Origin: Algoriphagus oliviformis
GTDB taxonomy: Bacteria; Bacteroidota; Bacteroidia; Cytophagales; Cyclobacteriaceae
DNA length: 64,000 bases
Assembly (NCBI RefSeq): GCF_017254915.1
Contig: NZ_JAFKCT010000001.1
Coordinates: forward strand, 310,001 to 374,000
Direction of reading: 5' to 3'
The position numbers and the translations under genes are program-made. Position 1 is the stretch's first letter; each line of letters starts with the position of its first letter. Positions 8,737 to 17,510 of the stretch are shown here, in pieces. The notes under the pieces were generated by a model. The model ran no database searches. It was not told the origin of the DNA and saw nothing but the letters and a program-made list of their open reading frames with translations.

Positions 8737-10074
8737 TCAGGAGCTCTTCTCCTCGATGAGCTCCTTGCGCTCGGAAGCCCTCACGGCCTTAGGCTTGATC
8801 AAAAGCCGCAAACTGGGATCAAAGCTCAGGTAGTTCCAAGACCAGTCCAGAAAAATGAACAGTTTGTTTTTCACCCCCAAGATGGCCATCAGGTGGACAA
8901 ACAGCCAAGTCAGCCAGGCCAGCAGCCCCTGGAATTTCACAAAGGGCAAATCCACCACGGCGAGCTTTCTCCCCACTGTCGCCATGGAGCCCAGGTCTTT
9001 GTAGCGGAATGGGCTCAGGCTCTCGCCCTTTTTTATTCGGAACAGGTTTTTGGACAGGTTTTTTGCCTGCTGGATCGCGACCTGGGCGACTTGGGGATGG
9101 CCTTTGGGATAGTCACCTCCGGGCAACAGACTCTGGTCGCCCAGCACAAACACCCCCTCAGAACCTATGAGTTGATTGTACTCGTCGACCAGCATCCTTC
9201 CGTTGCCCGCATATTGACTTGCGTCAAAGCCATCGATACGGTTTGGCTTGATGCCGGCAGCCCAGAGCAGGGTTTGGGTCTCGATGGCATCTTTCCCGTC
9301 CAGGGACACGGCCTTTCCGTCGTAGTCGAGCACTTTGGTGGAGAGCAGGACCTCCACTCCCAGGTCCTCGAGATAGCGCTGGGCGTGGCTCTGGGCCTCC
9401 TCGGACATCGCACCGAGCAGTTTGGGGCCGGCCTCTATCAGTACGACTTTCATGTTTTTGAAGCTCAGCTCGGGGTAGTCTTTGGGGAAAACGTTGTTTC
9501 GTAGCTCCGCCATCGCTCCCGCCAGCTCGACGCCCGTGGGTCCACCTCCTACGATCACCATATTCATGAGCGACTTTCGCTCCTCCACGGTCGGCAGCGT
9601 GATCGCTCGCTCATAGTTGGAGATGATCTTGTTTCGGATGTACAGCGCCTCGGAAACCGTCTTCATAGGCGAAGCAAAGTATTCGATGTTTTTCGCCCCG
9701 AAGTAGTTGGTGTCCGCCCCCATGGACAAGACCAAAAAGTCGTAATCTATGTAGCCGATGTCGGTATAGAGCCTTTTGGCTGCGGTATCCACGCTTTCCG
9801 CCTCGGCCATGCGAAAACTCATGTTGGACGCTCCATGGAAGATTTTTCTCAGGGGAAAAGAAATCGCGCTCGGCTCCAGCCCCGCCGTAGCCACCTGATA
9901 GAAAAGGGGTTGAAACTGATGGTAGTTGTTTTTGTCCAACAGCACAACTTGAAAAAGGCTGTGTCGGAGGCTCATCGCGAGCTTCAATCCGGCAAAGCCT
10001 CCCCCCACGATCACTACCTTGGGCAGCTCCAGCTTGGGGAGGTTGGGAATGGGTTGATGGTTTGAGTAGTTCAT
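8737..10074 (-). CDS. ndh: Type II NADH:quinone oxidoreductase (NDH-2)
   Basis: A single-subunit, non-proton-pumping NADH dehydrogenase that passes electrons from NADH through FAD to the quinone pool. About 445 residues. The FAD motif VVIVGGGFAGLKLA lies near the N-terminus, the NADH motif MVIVGGGPTGVELAGAM near residue 175, and the LWAAGIKPN and FVLGDQ segments are typical of the family. A C-terminal hydrophobic stretch (LLAWLTWLFVHLMAILGV) probably docks it to the membrane. The frame extends upstream to a GTG at 10122, but ATG 10074 (MNYSNHQPIPNLPKLELPK) gives a normal distance to the first Rossmann strand and is preferred. It diverges from the yebC gene. Confidence 0.93.
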   Translation of the reverse strand: MNYSNHQPIPNLPKLELPKVVIVGGGFAGLKLAMSLRHSLFQVVLLDKNNYHQFQPLFYQVATAGLEPSAISFPLRKIFHGASNMSFRMAEAESVDTAAKRLYTDIGYIDYDFLVLSMGADTNYFGAKNIEYFASPMKTVSEALYIRNKIISNYERAITLPTVEERKSLMNMVIVGGGPTGVELAGAMAELRNNVFPKDYPELSFKNMKVVLIEAGPKLLGAMSEEAQSHAQRYLEDLGVEVLLSTKVLDYDGKAVSLDGKDAIETQTLLWAAGIKPNRIDGFDASQYAGNGRMLVDEYNQLIGSEGVFVLGDQSLLPGGDYPKGHPQVAQVAIQQAKNLSKNLFRIKKGESLSPFRYKDLGSMATVGRKLAVVDLPFVKFQGLLAWLTWLFVHLMAILGVKNKLFIFLDWSWNYLSFDPSLRLLIKPKAVRASERKELIEEKSS

Positions 10075-10188
10075 TTCATCGGGGGTTTTATCTGATACGG
10101 ATTCGAGGGATGTCGAAGACACTGATTTCCTTGGAAATTGCTCGGTTTGATAAAAAGGACGGAGGTTCTCCTTAGTGAAAAGATTTGT

Positions 10189-10196
10189 TATTTTTG
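10189..10196 (+). promoter_or_regulatory. Bacteroidota-type -7 element upstream of the YebC gene
   Basis: TATTTTTG fits the TAnnTTTG -7 consensus of Bacteroidota exactly. It ends 25 bases before the ATG at 10222, a normal distance for a short leader. No convincing -33 TTTG was found at the right spacing. Confidence 0.5.
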
Positions 10197-10221
10197 CCCA
10201 CCTCTAATATTCAGTATAACT

Positions 10222-10929
10222 ATGGGAAGAGCATTTGAATTCCGAAAAGAAAGAAAGTTTAAGCGCTGGGACAAAATGTCCAAGGTATTTACCCGACTGG
10301 GCAAGGAAATCGTGATGGCGGTGAAAGCCGGCGGCCCCGATCCCACTTCCAACGCCAAACTAAGAACGGTCATTCAAAACGCCAAAGGCGCCCAGATGCC
10401 CAAAGACCGCATCGAGGCCGCCATCAAGCGCGCTTCCAACAAAGACGAAAAAGACTACGAGGAAATCGTGTATGAAGGCTATGGCCCCTTTGGCATCGCC
10501 GTCATCGTGGAAACCTCCACGGACAATACCAACCGTACCGTGGCCAACGTGCGCTCCTACTTCACGAAGGCAGGCGGATCCCTGGGCACCTCGGGCTCGG
10601 TGAGCTTCATGTTTGACCGCAAGGCGGTGTTCAGATTTGCGCAGGCCGAGCATGACCTGGACGAGCTGGAGCTGGAGCTGATCGACTATGGACTGACCGA
10701 GATCGCCGAAAACGAAGGAGAAATCTTCGCCTACACCGAATTTGAGGACTTTGGCACCATGCAGAAAGCCCTGGAAGACCGCGGCATCGAAGTGATCTCC
10801 GCAGACTTCCAGCGATTCCCCAGCACGCTGACTGAGCTCACCGAAGAGCAGGAGGAAATCATCCACAAACTCATCGACAGACTGGAAGAGGACGACGATG
10901 TCAACCAAGTCTTCACCAACATGGCCTGA
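10222..10929 (+). CDS. YebC/PmpR-family (TACO1-like) regulator
   Basis: 235 residues. The protein starts MGRAFEFRKERKFKRWDKMS, close to the family pattern MGRAFE.RK..K..RW..M, and continues with KAGGPDPTSNAKLRTVIQNAK and MPKDRIEAAIKRA, both diagnostic of YebC. The acidic middle and C-terminal domains with SFMFDRKAVF are also typical. Some members bind DNA and others, like mitochondrial TACO1 and recently studied bacterial homologues, assist translation of proline-rich sequences; the sequence alone does not separate these. An upstream in-frame extension to 10138 has no family support. The YjjX-type gene follows after 17 bp, so a shared transcript is likely. Confidence 0.93.
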   Translation: MGRAFEFRKERKFKRWDKMSKVFTRLGKEIVMAVKAGGPDPTSNAKLRTVIQNAKGAQMPKDRIEAAIKRASNKDEKDYEEIVYEGYGPFGIAVIVETSTDNTNRTVANVRSYFTKAGGSLGTSGSVSFMFDRKAVFRFAQAEHDLDELELELIDYGLTEIAENEGEIFAYTEFEDFGTMQKALEDRGIEVISADFQRFPSTLTELTEEQEEIIHKLIDRLEEDDDVNQVFTNMA

Positions 10930-10946
10930 TCGGCGGTTACCCTTCT

Positions 10947-11513
10947 ATGAGTTTCAAAAAAAGAGAGAATTTTCAAGCTTCAGACACACTGCTCGTCTTG
11001 GTCGGCAGCAAAAATCCTGTCAAGATCTCCTGTACCGAGGACGCCTTTACCCGAGCATTCAACAAGAGCTTTTTGGTAGACGGGATCAATGCGCCATCGG
11101 GCGTTCCCGACCAGCCCAAGGGCGACGACGAAACGCTCCTTGGCGCAAAAAACAGGGCACACAATTCCCAGCAGGTTTTTCCCGAGGCCAATTTTTGGGT
11201 AGGAATCGAGGGAGGCGTGGATGAGGATGCGTCCGGCATGTTTGCTTTTGCCTGGATCTACGTCCTGGCGAAAAACGGCAAAAACAGCCAATCCCGAACC
11301 GGCACCTTCTACCTGCCCAAGGCGGTAGCCAAGCTGGTGAAGCAGGGAGTGGAACTGGGCAAAGCGGACGATTTGGTCTTCGATCAAGAGAATTCCAAGC
11401 AGCAAGGAGGCTCTGTGGGCATTCTTACCCACGGGGTGGTAGACCGGTCGGAATACTATCGGCAGGCCATCATTTTGGCACTGATACCTTTTGTGAATGA
11501 AAATCTATTTTAA
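10947..11513 (+). CDS. yjjX: Inosine/xanthosine triphosphatase, YjjX family (DUF84)
   Basis: 188 residues. The N-terminal LVGSKNPVKISCTEDAF corresponds to the family's phosphate-binding strand-loop (VGS.NPVK...), followed by DETLLGAKNRA and FWVGIEGGV, the family hallmarks. The enzyme hydrolyses damaged purine nucleoside triphosphates such as ITP and XTP to keep them out of nucleic acids. It follows the YebC gene by 17 bp, is probably co-transcribed with it, and is followed at 11677-11706 by a terminator on the same strand. Confidence 0.88.
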   Translation: MSFKKRENFQASDTLLVLVGSKNPVKISCTEDAFTRAFNKSFLVDGINAPSGVPDQPKGDDETLLGAKNRAHNSQQVFPEANFWVGIEGGVDEDASGMFAFAWIYVLAKNGKNSQSRTGTFYLPKAVAKLVKQGVELGKADDLVFDQENSKQQGGSVGILTHGVVDRSEYYRQAIILALIPFVNENLF

Positions 11514-11676
11514 AGAAAAGCAGTTCTTCGAAAAATTACATTAATCACAGGCGAATCAAAAAAAATTTGCCACTTATTGTATTTTCAGAATAATCTTGGT
11601 TTTTTAGAGGCGCTAAGTCTGAATATCGATTTTCTTAAGCAGAAGTTGTATCAGTCACCCCGTCCCTAAATCAATC

Positions 11677-11706
11677 GTAAACCTCCCTCGGGAGGTTTAC
11701 TTTTTT
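11677..11706 (+). terminator. Rho-independent terminator after yjjX
   Basis: GTAAACCTCC (11677-11686) pairs with GGAGGTTTAC (11691-11700) around CTCG, followed by TTTTTT (11701-11706). The right arm overlaps the stop codon of the gene on the opposite strand. Confidence 0.8.
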
Positions 11707-12683
11707 AAGTTCTCCAAAAAGTGGGTCAGGGCGACTTCCCAATCCGTATCCGCATCCCAAACTGGCCCGATATAAAGCTCATCTCGCACGATCAGCTTGA
11801 TGTAGTACTTCACGACGGTCTTCATCCCCTCTTCGCCGCCAATCGGCTCAAGCCCCATACTTTCCATCAAATCGGACTGCCGGCCTTCCACTTTTACCAG
11901 AAGAAACTGTACCCGATCACGTACCAGCTCTTCGTTTGGCTTTGATTCGGTGAGCCATTCTACCTGATGTGGATAATGGTTTTCCATGATTGCTTGGATC
12001 TGGGACTTCTGCGCAGCCTGCTCCGCCAGGATTGCCTCCTGCGACTTGCCCAAGAGATCGTACCTGAAATAACTAAGCGCCCCAGTCTCTGCCGAAGATC
12101 CCTCCAGCGGAATTCCCAACTTGAACACCTCAAGGTTCAGCGGGTTTCTCGGCAAAAACTTCTGCTCCGACTGGGCTACTTCCTCGCTGCTGATCTGCGG
12201 AAACTCCGCCACGTCGATCACAAGGAGGTTTTTTGAAGTCTTGCCTCGCCCCGCCTCGGCCAGCTGTGCCCCCGCGTCCCGCCAGTCCTTGCCGCTGACA
12301 CCAAAAAGCGCCGTAGTGGCAACCACCCTTCCGTCCCCGCTGAATGGACCCACGTGGATGCTCAGGCTCTCCCGTTTTCGGGTCACAAAAACGATGTTTT
12401 TCACTTGTCTCGCGGCGAAGGCTCTGGCAAAATCTGCCTGCCTCGCTTCGGAAAGCGCCACCTGCTCCAGCTCGAAGTAGGCTACGGGATCCCCGCCGGC
12501 CTCCACCAGATGAGTGTGCACACTGTCAGCCAATTGCTTCCAACCAAGTGCAGGGCGCGAACTCGGATCTGTGGAAATGAGCACGATTGATTTCCCATCC
12601 AAGAAGCTCTCCGGAAGGGCACCTTGGGCTAGTACGGTCTGGAAGGAAAGAAAAAAAAGGAGGGCGCAACTGATATATTTCAT
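11697..12683 (-). CDS. Conserved secreted protein of unknown function
   Basis: 328 residues with a signal peptide (MKYISCALLFFLSFQTVLAQ). I do not recognise a named family. Visible features are an N-terminal KSIVLISTDPSSRPALGWKQLA segment, an alpha/beta-looking stretch (KNIVFVTRKRESLSIHVGPF), and a C-terminal part with LMESMGLEPIGGEEGMKTVVKYYIKLIVRDELYIG and a Trp-rich end (DADTDWEVALTHFLENLKK). No enzyme signature and no membrane segment after the signal peptide. The open frame runs upstream to 12758, but ATG 12683 starts exactly at the signal peptide. It diverges from the M28 peptidase gene with a 69-bp gap; a shared envelope role is possible but unproven. Confidence 0.75.
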   Translation of the reverse strand: MKYISCALLFFLSFQTVLAQGALPESFLDGKSIVLISTDPSSRPALGWKQLADSVHTHLVEAGGDPVAYFELEQVALSEARQADFARAFAARQVKNIVFVTRKRESLSIHVGPFSGDGRVVATTALFGVSGKDWRDAGAQLAEAGRGKTSKNLLVIDVAEFPQISSEEVAQSEQKFLPRNPLNLEVFKLGIPLEGSSAETGALSYFRYDLLGKSQEAILAEQAAQKSQIQAIMENHYPHQVEWLTESKPNEELVRDRVQFLLVKVEGRQSDLMESMGLEPIGGEEGMKTVVKYYIKLIVRDELYIGPVWDADTDWEVALTHFLENLKK

Positions 12684-12752
12684 CAAATTCAGACGTAGTG
12701 AGCGTAAGCCTAGTATTTTTACGAATATACATAACGGAAAACGGATCACCAG

Positions 12753-13685
12753 ATGCATTTCAATTTCAGCAAAACCCTCTTTTTTACCCTTGCTCTACTC
12801 ACTTCCACGTTTTCATTTTCCCAAAGTATCAACTCCGAAAAGCTGCTGAAGCACATTGAATTCCTGTCCTCGGACCAACTGGCCGGGAGAAAACCCCTCA
12901 GCGAAGGCAGCATGGAGGCGCGAAAATACATCCTGGGAGAGCTCACCAGCTATGACAAGGTAGAGCCGCTGTATCCCGATTTTACCCAGACCTTTTCCTT
13001 CACCGGCCGCAATCGGGTCAAATACGAGGACACCGCCAACCTTGTCGCTTTCATCCCCGGAAGCGAGTCGAGCAAGGTGATCGTCGTCACCGCCCACTAT
13101 GACCACGTAGGCATAGGCAAGCCAAACGCCGCGGGCGACTCCATATACAACGGCGCGGACGACAACGCCTCGGGCACTGCGGCTATGCTGGTACTGGCAG
13201 AGTATTTCTCCAAAAACAGGCCGATCCACAGCATGATGTTCGTAGCCTTGGACGCCGAGGAGATGGGCTTGCAGGGAGCCAAAGCCCTGGTGGCGGACTT
13301 CCCCTATCCCCTCGAGCAAATCCTGCTCAACGTCAATATGGACATGGTCGGCAGAAGCGACAAAAACGAACTCTACGCCTCCGGGACGTACTTCTATCCC
13401 GAGTTTAGAACGATTTTGGAAAAGGCATCCGCCGGATCCAGCCCGACCTTGCGATTTGGGCACGACCTGCCCGGCACCGGAAGCGACGACTGGACCAACC
13501 AATCCGACCAGGGAGCCTTTCATGCCAAAAAGGTACCCCATGTCTATTTTGGGGTAGAGGATCATGTCGACTACCACAAGCCTTCGGACGAATTCAAAAA
13601 CATCCAGCCCGAATTCTACACAGGTGCGGTAAATTTGATCCTAAAGTGTATCCTGGCCTTGGACACGGAATTGAGCAAGCAGTAG
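12753..13685 (+). CDS. Secreted M28-family zinc aminopeptidase
   Basis: 310 residues with a signal peptide (MHFNFSKTLFFTLALLTSTFSFSQ). The M28 metal site is clear: HYDHVG (about residues 115-120) supplies the first His, NGADDNASG (about 134-142) the bridging Asp, DAEEMGL (about 170-176) the general-base Glu and a metal-binding Glu, NMDMVG (about 194-199) the Asp, and the final His is in the YHKPSDEF segment near residue 280. These enzymes are broad aminopeptidases or glutaminyl-cyclase relatives; periplasmic or extracellular action is inferred from the signal peptide. It is followed after 49 bp by the ClC gene. Confidence 0.92.
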   Translation: MHFNFSKTLFFTLALLTSTFSFSQSINSEKLLKHIEFLSSDQLAGRKPLSEGSMEARKYILGELTSYDKVEPLYPDFTQTFSFTGRNRVKYEDTANLVAFIPGSESSKVIVVTAHYDHVGIGKPNAAGDSIYNGADDNASGTAAMLVLAEYFSKNRPIHSMMFVALDAEEMGLQGAKALVADFPYPLEQILLNVNMDMVGRSDKNELYASGTYFYPEFRTILEKASAGSSPTLRFGHDLPGTGSDDWTNQSDQGAFHAKKVPHVYFGVEDHVDYHKPSDEFKNIQPEFYTGAVNLILKCILALDTELSKQ

Positions 13686-13734
13686 ACCCAATTACCCCAG
13701 TTTGTAGACATCCGCATGAAACCAAGAATTTGTT

Positions 13735-15513
13735 TTGGCTAAACACGATCTGATAACGCGATTTTTGATCTGGAGGCTCCGCCACATCAGCAACAAGGGA
13801 TTTATCCTGATCCTCAGCGGCTTGATCGGCATTTTTTCGGGTTTGGCAGCCGTCATCCTCAAGTCACTGGTGCACAGCATCCAGGGTTTTTTGACGGACG
13901 GCTTTTACAAGGAGTACGCCAATTTCATGTATATCATCTACCCCCTGATCGGTATTTCGGCGGCTTATCTGCTGGGCCGCTATATCCTAAAAGATGTGGG
14001 GGGACACGGCATTCCCGATGTGCTGTTCAACATTTCCAAAAAGTCCAGCCTGATTCCGAGAATCAAGGTTTTTAGCCGGGTCATTACCTCCGCGTTTACT
14101 GTTGGCTTTGGAGGCTCTGTGGGATTGGAAGCCCCCATGGTGGTGACCGGCTCAGCGATCGGCTCCAATGTCGGCGTGCTGATGCACCTCAATCCCAAAA
14201 AACGGACGCTGCTAATTGGGTGCGGTGCTGCCGGGGCGATCTCGGCCATATTCGGCGCGCCCATCGGCGCGGTGATTTTTGCCATCGAGGTTATCCTGCT
14301 AGAAATCAGTACAGCCAGCTTCATCCCCCTGCTCATTGCATCCGTGATGGGCTCGGTGACATCCATGGTCTTGATCGGCGAAGAGTCGCTTTTCAATTTC
14401 CAGTTGAAAGAGTCTTTTGTCGCAAGCCATCTGCCATACTATCTCCTGCTGGGAATGGTCTGCGGAGTGGTGTCGCTCTACTTCAACAAGATGGTAAGGG
14501 GCACCGAAAAAATCCTCGACGACATCGGAGACCAATGGATGCGAACCATGTATGGTGGTGCATTGCTTGGGGTGATGGTGTTCTTTTTGCCTCCCATCTA
14601 CGGGGAGGGATACAGCACACTGAATATCCTGATCGAAGGAAACCATTCCCAAATCCTGGACAACAGCATTTTCTTTTCGACCATCGAGAATCCGGCCATG
14701 ATCATTGTATTCCTCGTGATGATAGTCTTGGTAAAACCTATCGCCTCTGCTGTCACGATCGGCTCGGGGGGTAGCGGAGGGATATTCGCTCCTTCCCTGT
14801 TTGTGGGCGGTATCGTCGGGTTTATCTTCTCCTACGCCAACAACATGCTGGGTTTTCATATTTCCCTGCCTACTGCACACTTTACCCTGGTTGCAATGTG
14901 CGGTTTGATGGCTGGCGTGCAGCACTCCCCCCTTTCCGCGATATTCTTGATCGCTGAGATCACGGGAGGATATGAGCTGTTCGTACCCCTGATGTTTGTA
15001 TCGGCGATCGCCTACACCACCTCCGCCCACTTCGAAAAGGACAGCATCTATAAACTTCAGCTCAAAGACCAGGGAAAACTCCTGCCCGAGACCAAAGACC
15101 AGGAGCTCCTGGACACCATCAATATCTCCCACGTCATCGAGCGGGACCTGCTGCCAATCCACCCCGAAGCCCAGCTGAAAAACCTCATAGACCTGGTCAA
15201 AATTTCCAAGAGAAACATCTTTCCGGTCGTGGATGAACACCAAACCCTCCGGGGCATCATCACACTGGACGACTTCCGCGGAATCATGTTTGACCCTGAG
15301 AAACAGGAGAAAGTGCTCATCCGCCAGCTCATGCACAGTCCGCCTGAAATCCTACTGGCTACCGATAATATGCAATCCGCGATGGAAAAATTTGAAAAAT
15401 CGGGCGCGTGGAATCTTCCCGTAGTGGAGAGCGGACGCTATTTGGGCTTTGTTTCGAAGTCCAGAATCTTCAATACCTACCGCAAAAGGCTCATCAGTCA
15501 GAAGCAGGATTAG
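13735..15513 (+). CDS. ClC-family chloride channel/transporter with C-terminal CBS pair
   Basis: 592 residues with multiple membrane segments (about 20-430) and two CBS domains (about 455-585). ClC selectivity motifs: GGHGIPDVLF (about 88), GSVGLEAPMV (about 126, gating Glu kept) and GSGGSGGIFAPSLF (about 342). Two positions differ from the E. coli exchanger: the Ser of GSGIP is His here, and the internal proton-path glutamate of the IEE motif is Val here (IFAIEVILLE, about 180), which is the residue found in ClC channels. The start is TTG 13735; the only nearby ATG (13716) is out of frame and quickly closed, and a stop at 13717-13719 blocks any longer form. The gene follows the M28 peptidase by 49 bp. 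Confidence 0.9.
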   Translation: MAKHDLITRFLIWRLRHISNKGFILILSGLIGIFSGLAAVILKSLVHSIQGFLTDGFYKEYANFMYIIYPLIGISAAYLLGRYILKDVGGHGIPDVLFNISKKSSLIPRIKVFSRVITSAFTVGFGGSVGLEAPMVVTGSAIGSNVGVLMHLNPKKRTLLIGCGAAGAISAIFGAPIGAVIFAIEVILLEISTASFIPLLIASVMGSVTSMVLIGEESLFNFQLKESFVASHLPYYLLLGMVCGVVSLYFNKMVRGTEKILDDIGDQWMRTMYGGALLGVMVFFLPPIYGEGYSTLNILIEGNHSQILDNSIFFSTIENPAMIIVFLVMIVLVKPIASAVTIGSGGSGGIFAPSLFVGGIVGFIFSYANNMLGFHISLPTAHFTLVAMCGLMAGVQHSPLSAIFLIAEITGGYELFVPLMFVSAIAYTTSAHFEKDSIYKLQLKDQGKLLPETKDQELLDTINISHVIERDLLPIHPEAQLKNLIDLVKISKRNIFPVVDEHQTLRGIITLDDFRGIMFDPEKQEKVLIRQLMHSPPEILLATDNMQSAMEKFEKSGAWNLPVVESGRYLGFVSKSRIFNTYRKRLISQKQD

Positions 15514-15932
15514 GCTTCAAAAAGAATAAAATTTGGAATTGGAATTTATCCACCAAACAGGGATGTTTAAGCGCTGATTCCCTTGCTGTTAGCTAAGATT
15601 ATCCACAAAATCACCTTTTCCCACTTCAATCTAACCAGTTGTTTTTCAATGATTTACGCGTATCGCGTGGATAAGTGTGGATAAATAATTGAATTTGTGG
15701 ATAAATTTTTCTTGTAAAGTTTGATGCCGAAACCAGCCTCTCCGGCTGCATTTTTTATCTCCTGCTACCGCGCGATACAAGCGGCATTTTAGGAGGGACA
15801 AACCCCAGTTTTAAAATATTGTTCGGAATTCGAGGTATCCGGCAGTCATGGCCGACATCGATTTGGCCCAACGTAGGGGAGGCGAGAGGGGGAAAATCAG
15901 AATCTTTACATTTTAACAACTAGAATCCAATC
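15514..15932. other. Convergent intergenic region with DnaA-box cluster (possible replication-related site)
   Basis: This 419-bp gap lies between two convergent genes, so it needs no promoter. It carries three perfect TTATCCACA boxes (15599-15607 on +; 15676-15684 and 15696-15704 on -) and two one-mismatch boxes (15545-15553 TTATCCACC; 15666-15674, read TTATCCACG on -) within 160 bp, next to an A+T-rich stretch (15680-15720). By chance one expects about 0.5 perfect boxes in the whole 64 kb on both strands. It could be an origin or another DnaA-binding site. Against an origin, flanking genes mostly point towards the region rather than away from it, and dnaA is not in view. 15757-15932 shows no further structure I can name. 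Confidence 0.55.
15734..15756 (+). terminator. Weak terminator after the ClC gene
   Basis: CAGCC (15734-15738) pairs with GGCTG (15744-15748) around TCTCC, followed closely by TTTTTT (15751-15756). The stem is short. Confidence 0.45.
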
Positions 15933-16628
15933 CTAAATCCCGAAGCCAACAGGGGCAAGATTGTTCATCTGTCTCAAGATCCAGGCTTGTCTACCTTGAA
16001 TGTAACCGGTAGGCCTTGTCGGCGTCCAGCGTCTCGGATTGGGAAGTACAGCCGCGATCATCGCCGCCTGGCTGCGGCTGAGTTTGGAGGCTGGCTTTTT
16101 GTAGTATGCCTGGGAGGCTGCTTCGATGCCATAGATGCCTTCGCCCATCTCGATGACGTTGAGATAGACCTCGACGATCCGCTCCTTTGACCAGATCAGT
16201 TCCACCAATACCGTGAAATAGGCCTCCAGTCCCTTCCTGATATAGCTGCGGCTGGGCCAAAGGAACACGTTTTTCACCGTCTGCTGGGTGATGGTGCTGG
16301 CGCCTTTGATGCGTTTCCCCTTTTTGTTGTTTTCCCAAGCCTTCTCCATGGCCTCGAAGTCAAAGCCATTGTGGTCCAAAAACTTCTGGTCTTCCGCTGC
16401 TATCACCGCTTGGGGGGCATTTTTGGATATCTCGGAGATCGGCACCCAGTCCTTGTAGAGCCGCATTTCTTTCTCTTTGTCAAAAGCCTGCTCAACTACC
16501 CGGATCACCATGAGAGGCGTGAGAGGCACGGGTACAAACCGATACACAATCACCAACCCTATCGAAAGCCCCAAAAACCAGAGACTTGTCTTCCATATCA
16601 GTCTCCAAATCCAGCGAATTATCTTCAT
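15933..16628 (-). CDS. mtgA: Monofunctional biosynthetic peptidoglycan transglycosylase
   Basis: 231 residues with one N-terminal membrane anchor (about 10-30). The GT51 glycosyltransferase motifs are in order: AAEDQKFLDHNGFD (about 76-89, catalytic Glu), KGASTITQQTVKNVFLW (about 108-124), the second catalytic region KERIVEVYLNVIEMG (about 148-162) and AASQAYYKKPASKLSRSQAAMIAA (about 169-192). It polymerises lipid II into glycan strands in the periplasm and has no transpeptidase domain; its length matches the family. The methyltransferase gene upstream on the same strand ends 6 bp before its start, so both may be co-transcribed. Confidence 0.95.
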   Translation of the reverse strand: MKIIRWIWRLIWKTSLWFLGLSIGLVIVYRFVPVPLTPLMVIRVVEQAFDKEKEMRLYKDWVPISEISKNAPQAVIAAEDQKFLDHNGFDFEAMEKAWENNKKGKRIKGASTITQQTVKNVFLWPSRSYIRKGLEAYFTVLVELIWSKERIVEVYLNVIEMGEGIYGIEAASQAYYKKPASKLSRSQAAMIAAVLPNPRRWTPTRPTGYIQGRQAWILRQMNNLAPVGFGI

Positions 16629-16634
16629 GCCCTT

Positions 16635-17429
16635 TTATACCGTTGCTTTTGCCTGCACAAATTGGTAGAAAAATACCGCATTTTCATCCTCCAAGAGTCT
16701 ATCCAGGTCAGTTTCCATCGCCTTTACCTCATCTGGCCTCAGCAGCCCGGACTCGATCAAGCCTGGGGCGCCGCTTTTCATGAGGATCTTCCAAAACTCC
16801 ACAAAACGCCGCAGCTCCTCTGGCTGGCTTTGGTCTAGATGGAATCCACTTCGTGAAAGCTCGATCTCCCTAAACCCGGCATGGGCCAGCAGATTGCCGA
16901 GCTGGGCCCCCACGTCGGGATTTCCTCCAAAGTCGCGCTGCTGCTGGTTGTACACGCGATAGTAATGCGTGAGCGCAGGCAGCTCCGGCTCGTAATAAAA
17001 AGTGGAATTGAACACCTCCGTGAGATGGATTTTCGCCCCTGGCACGAGGTGGGCTTTGACGCGATGCATGACCACCTGCGGATCGGGAATGTGCTCCAGC
17101 GCCCAGCAAAAGAAGGCCGAGTCAAACTTTTCCCCCAAATCCAGCTCTTGGGCATCTTGGCTGACAAACCTCACCCGGTCGGAATAGGCCGCAAGGTTCT
17201 CCCTCGCCTTTGCCAGCTGTGCTTCCGAGTAGTCCACGGACGTGATCTGCAGCTCGGGAAAAAGCCCCAGAAGCACTGCGGTCTGTGCCCCCACGCCGCT
17301 TCCGACTTCCAGCAGCTTTTTGCAGCCGGAATAGTCGACGAAAGGGTAGATCAGAGGCCCCAGAAATCCCGCCTGGTCTATCAGACGCTGCTGTTCCTGG
17401 CTGTCGTAGCCGTGTAGGTAGTTGGCCAT
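16635..17429 (-). CDS. SAM-dependent class I methyltransferase
   Basis: 264 residues from ATG 17429. Motif I is LLEVGSGVGAQTAVLL (about 39-54), the acidic residue ending strand 2 is in ITSVDYSEAQL (about 62-72), and the motif IV region reads FDSAFFCWALEHIPDP (about 103-118); the fold is that of methyltransferase domain 25/31 proteins. The substrate cannot be read from the sequence. The frame extends upstream to 17465, but that extension has no family support. It lies 6 bp upstream of mtgA on the same strand and 81 bp downstream of the DUF3857 pair. Confidence 0.85.
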   Translation of the reverse strand: MANYLHGYDSQEQQRLIDQAGFLGPLIYPFVDYSGCKKLLEVGSGVGAQTAVLLGLFPELQITSVDYSEAQLAKARENLAAYSDRVRFVSQDAQELDLGEKFDSAFFCWALEHIPDPQVVMHRVKAHLVPGAKIHLTEVFNSTFYYEPELPALTHYYRVYNQQQRDFGGNPDVGAQLGNLLAHAGFREIELSRSGFHLDQSQPEELRRFVEFWKILMKSGAPGLIESGLLRPDEVKAMETDLDRLLEDENAVFFYQFVQAKATV

Positions 17430-17510
17430 GTTTGTTTTTCCGAAAATTAAGCGGAGGATAGCCAAGAATGCAAGCGGAAGGAAAAACTAGACCAAGCTCC
17501 CGTCCAGAAC

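Noticed and set aside
14299-15336. 345-residue open frame antisense to the ClC gene
   Set aside because: Very rich in His, Gln and Asp, a typical mirror of a hydrophobic membrane protein gene.
15514-15932. Calling the DnaA-box cluster a proven origin
   Set aside because: Gene directions around it converge, dnaA is not in view, and I cannot compute skew for the genome; kept as a candidate only.
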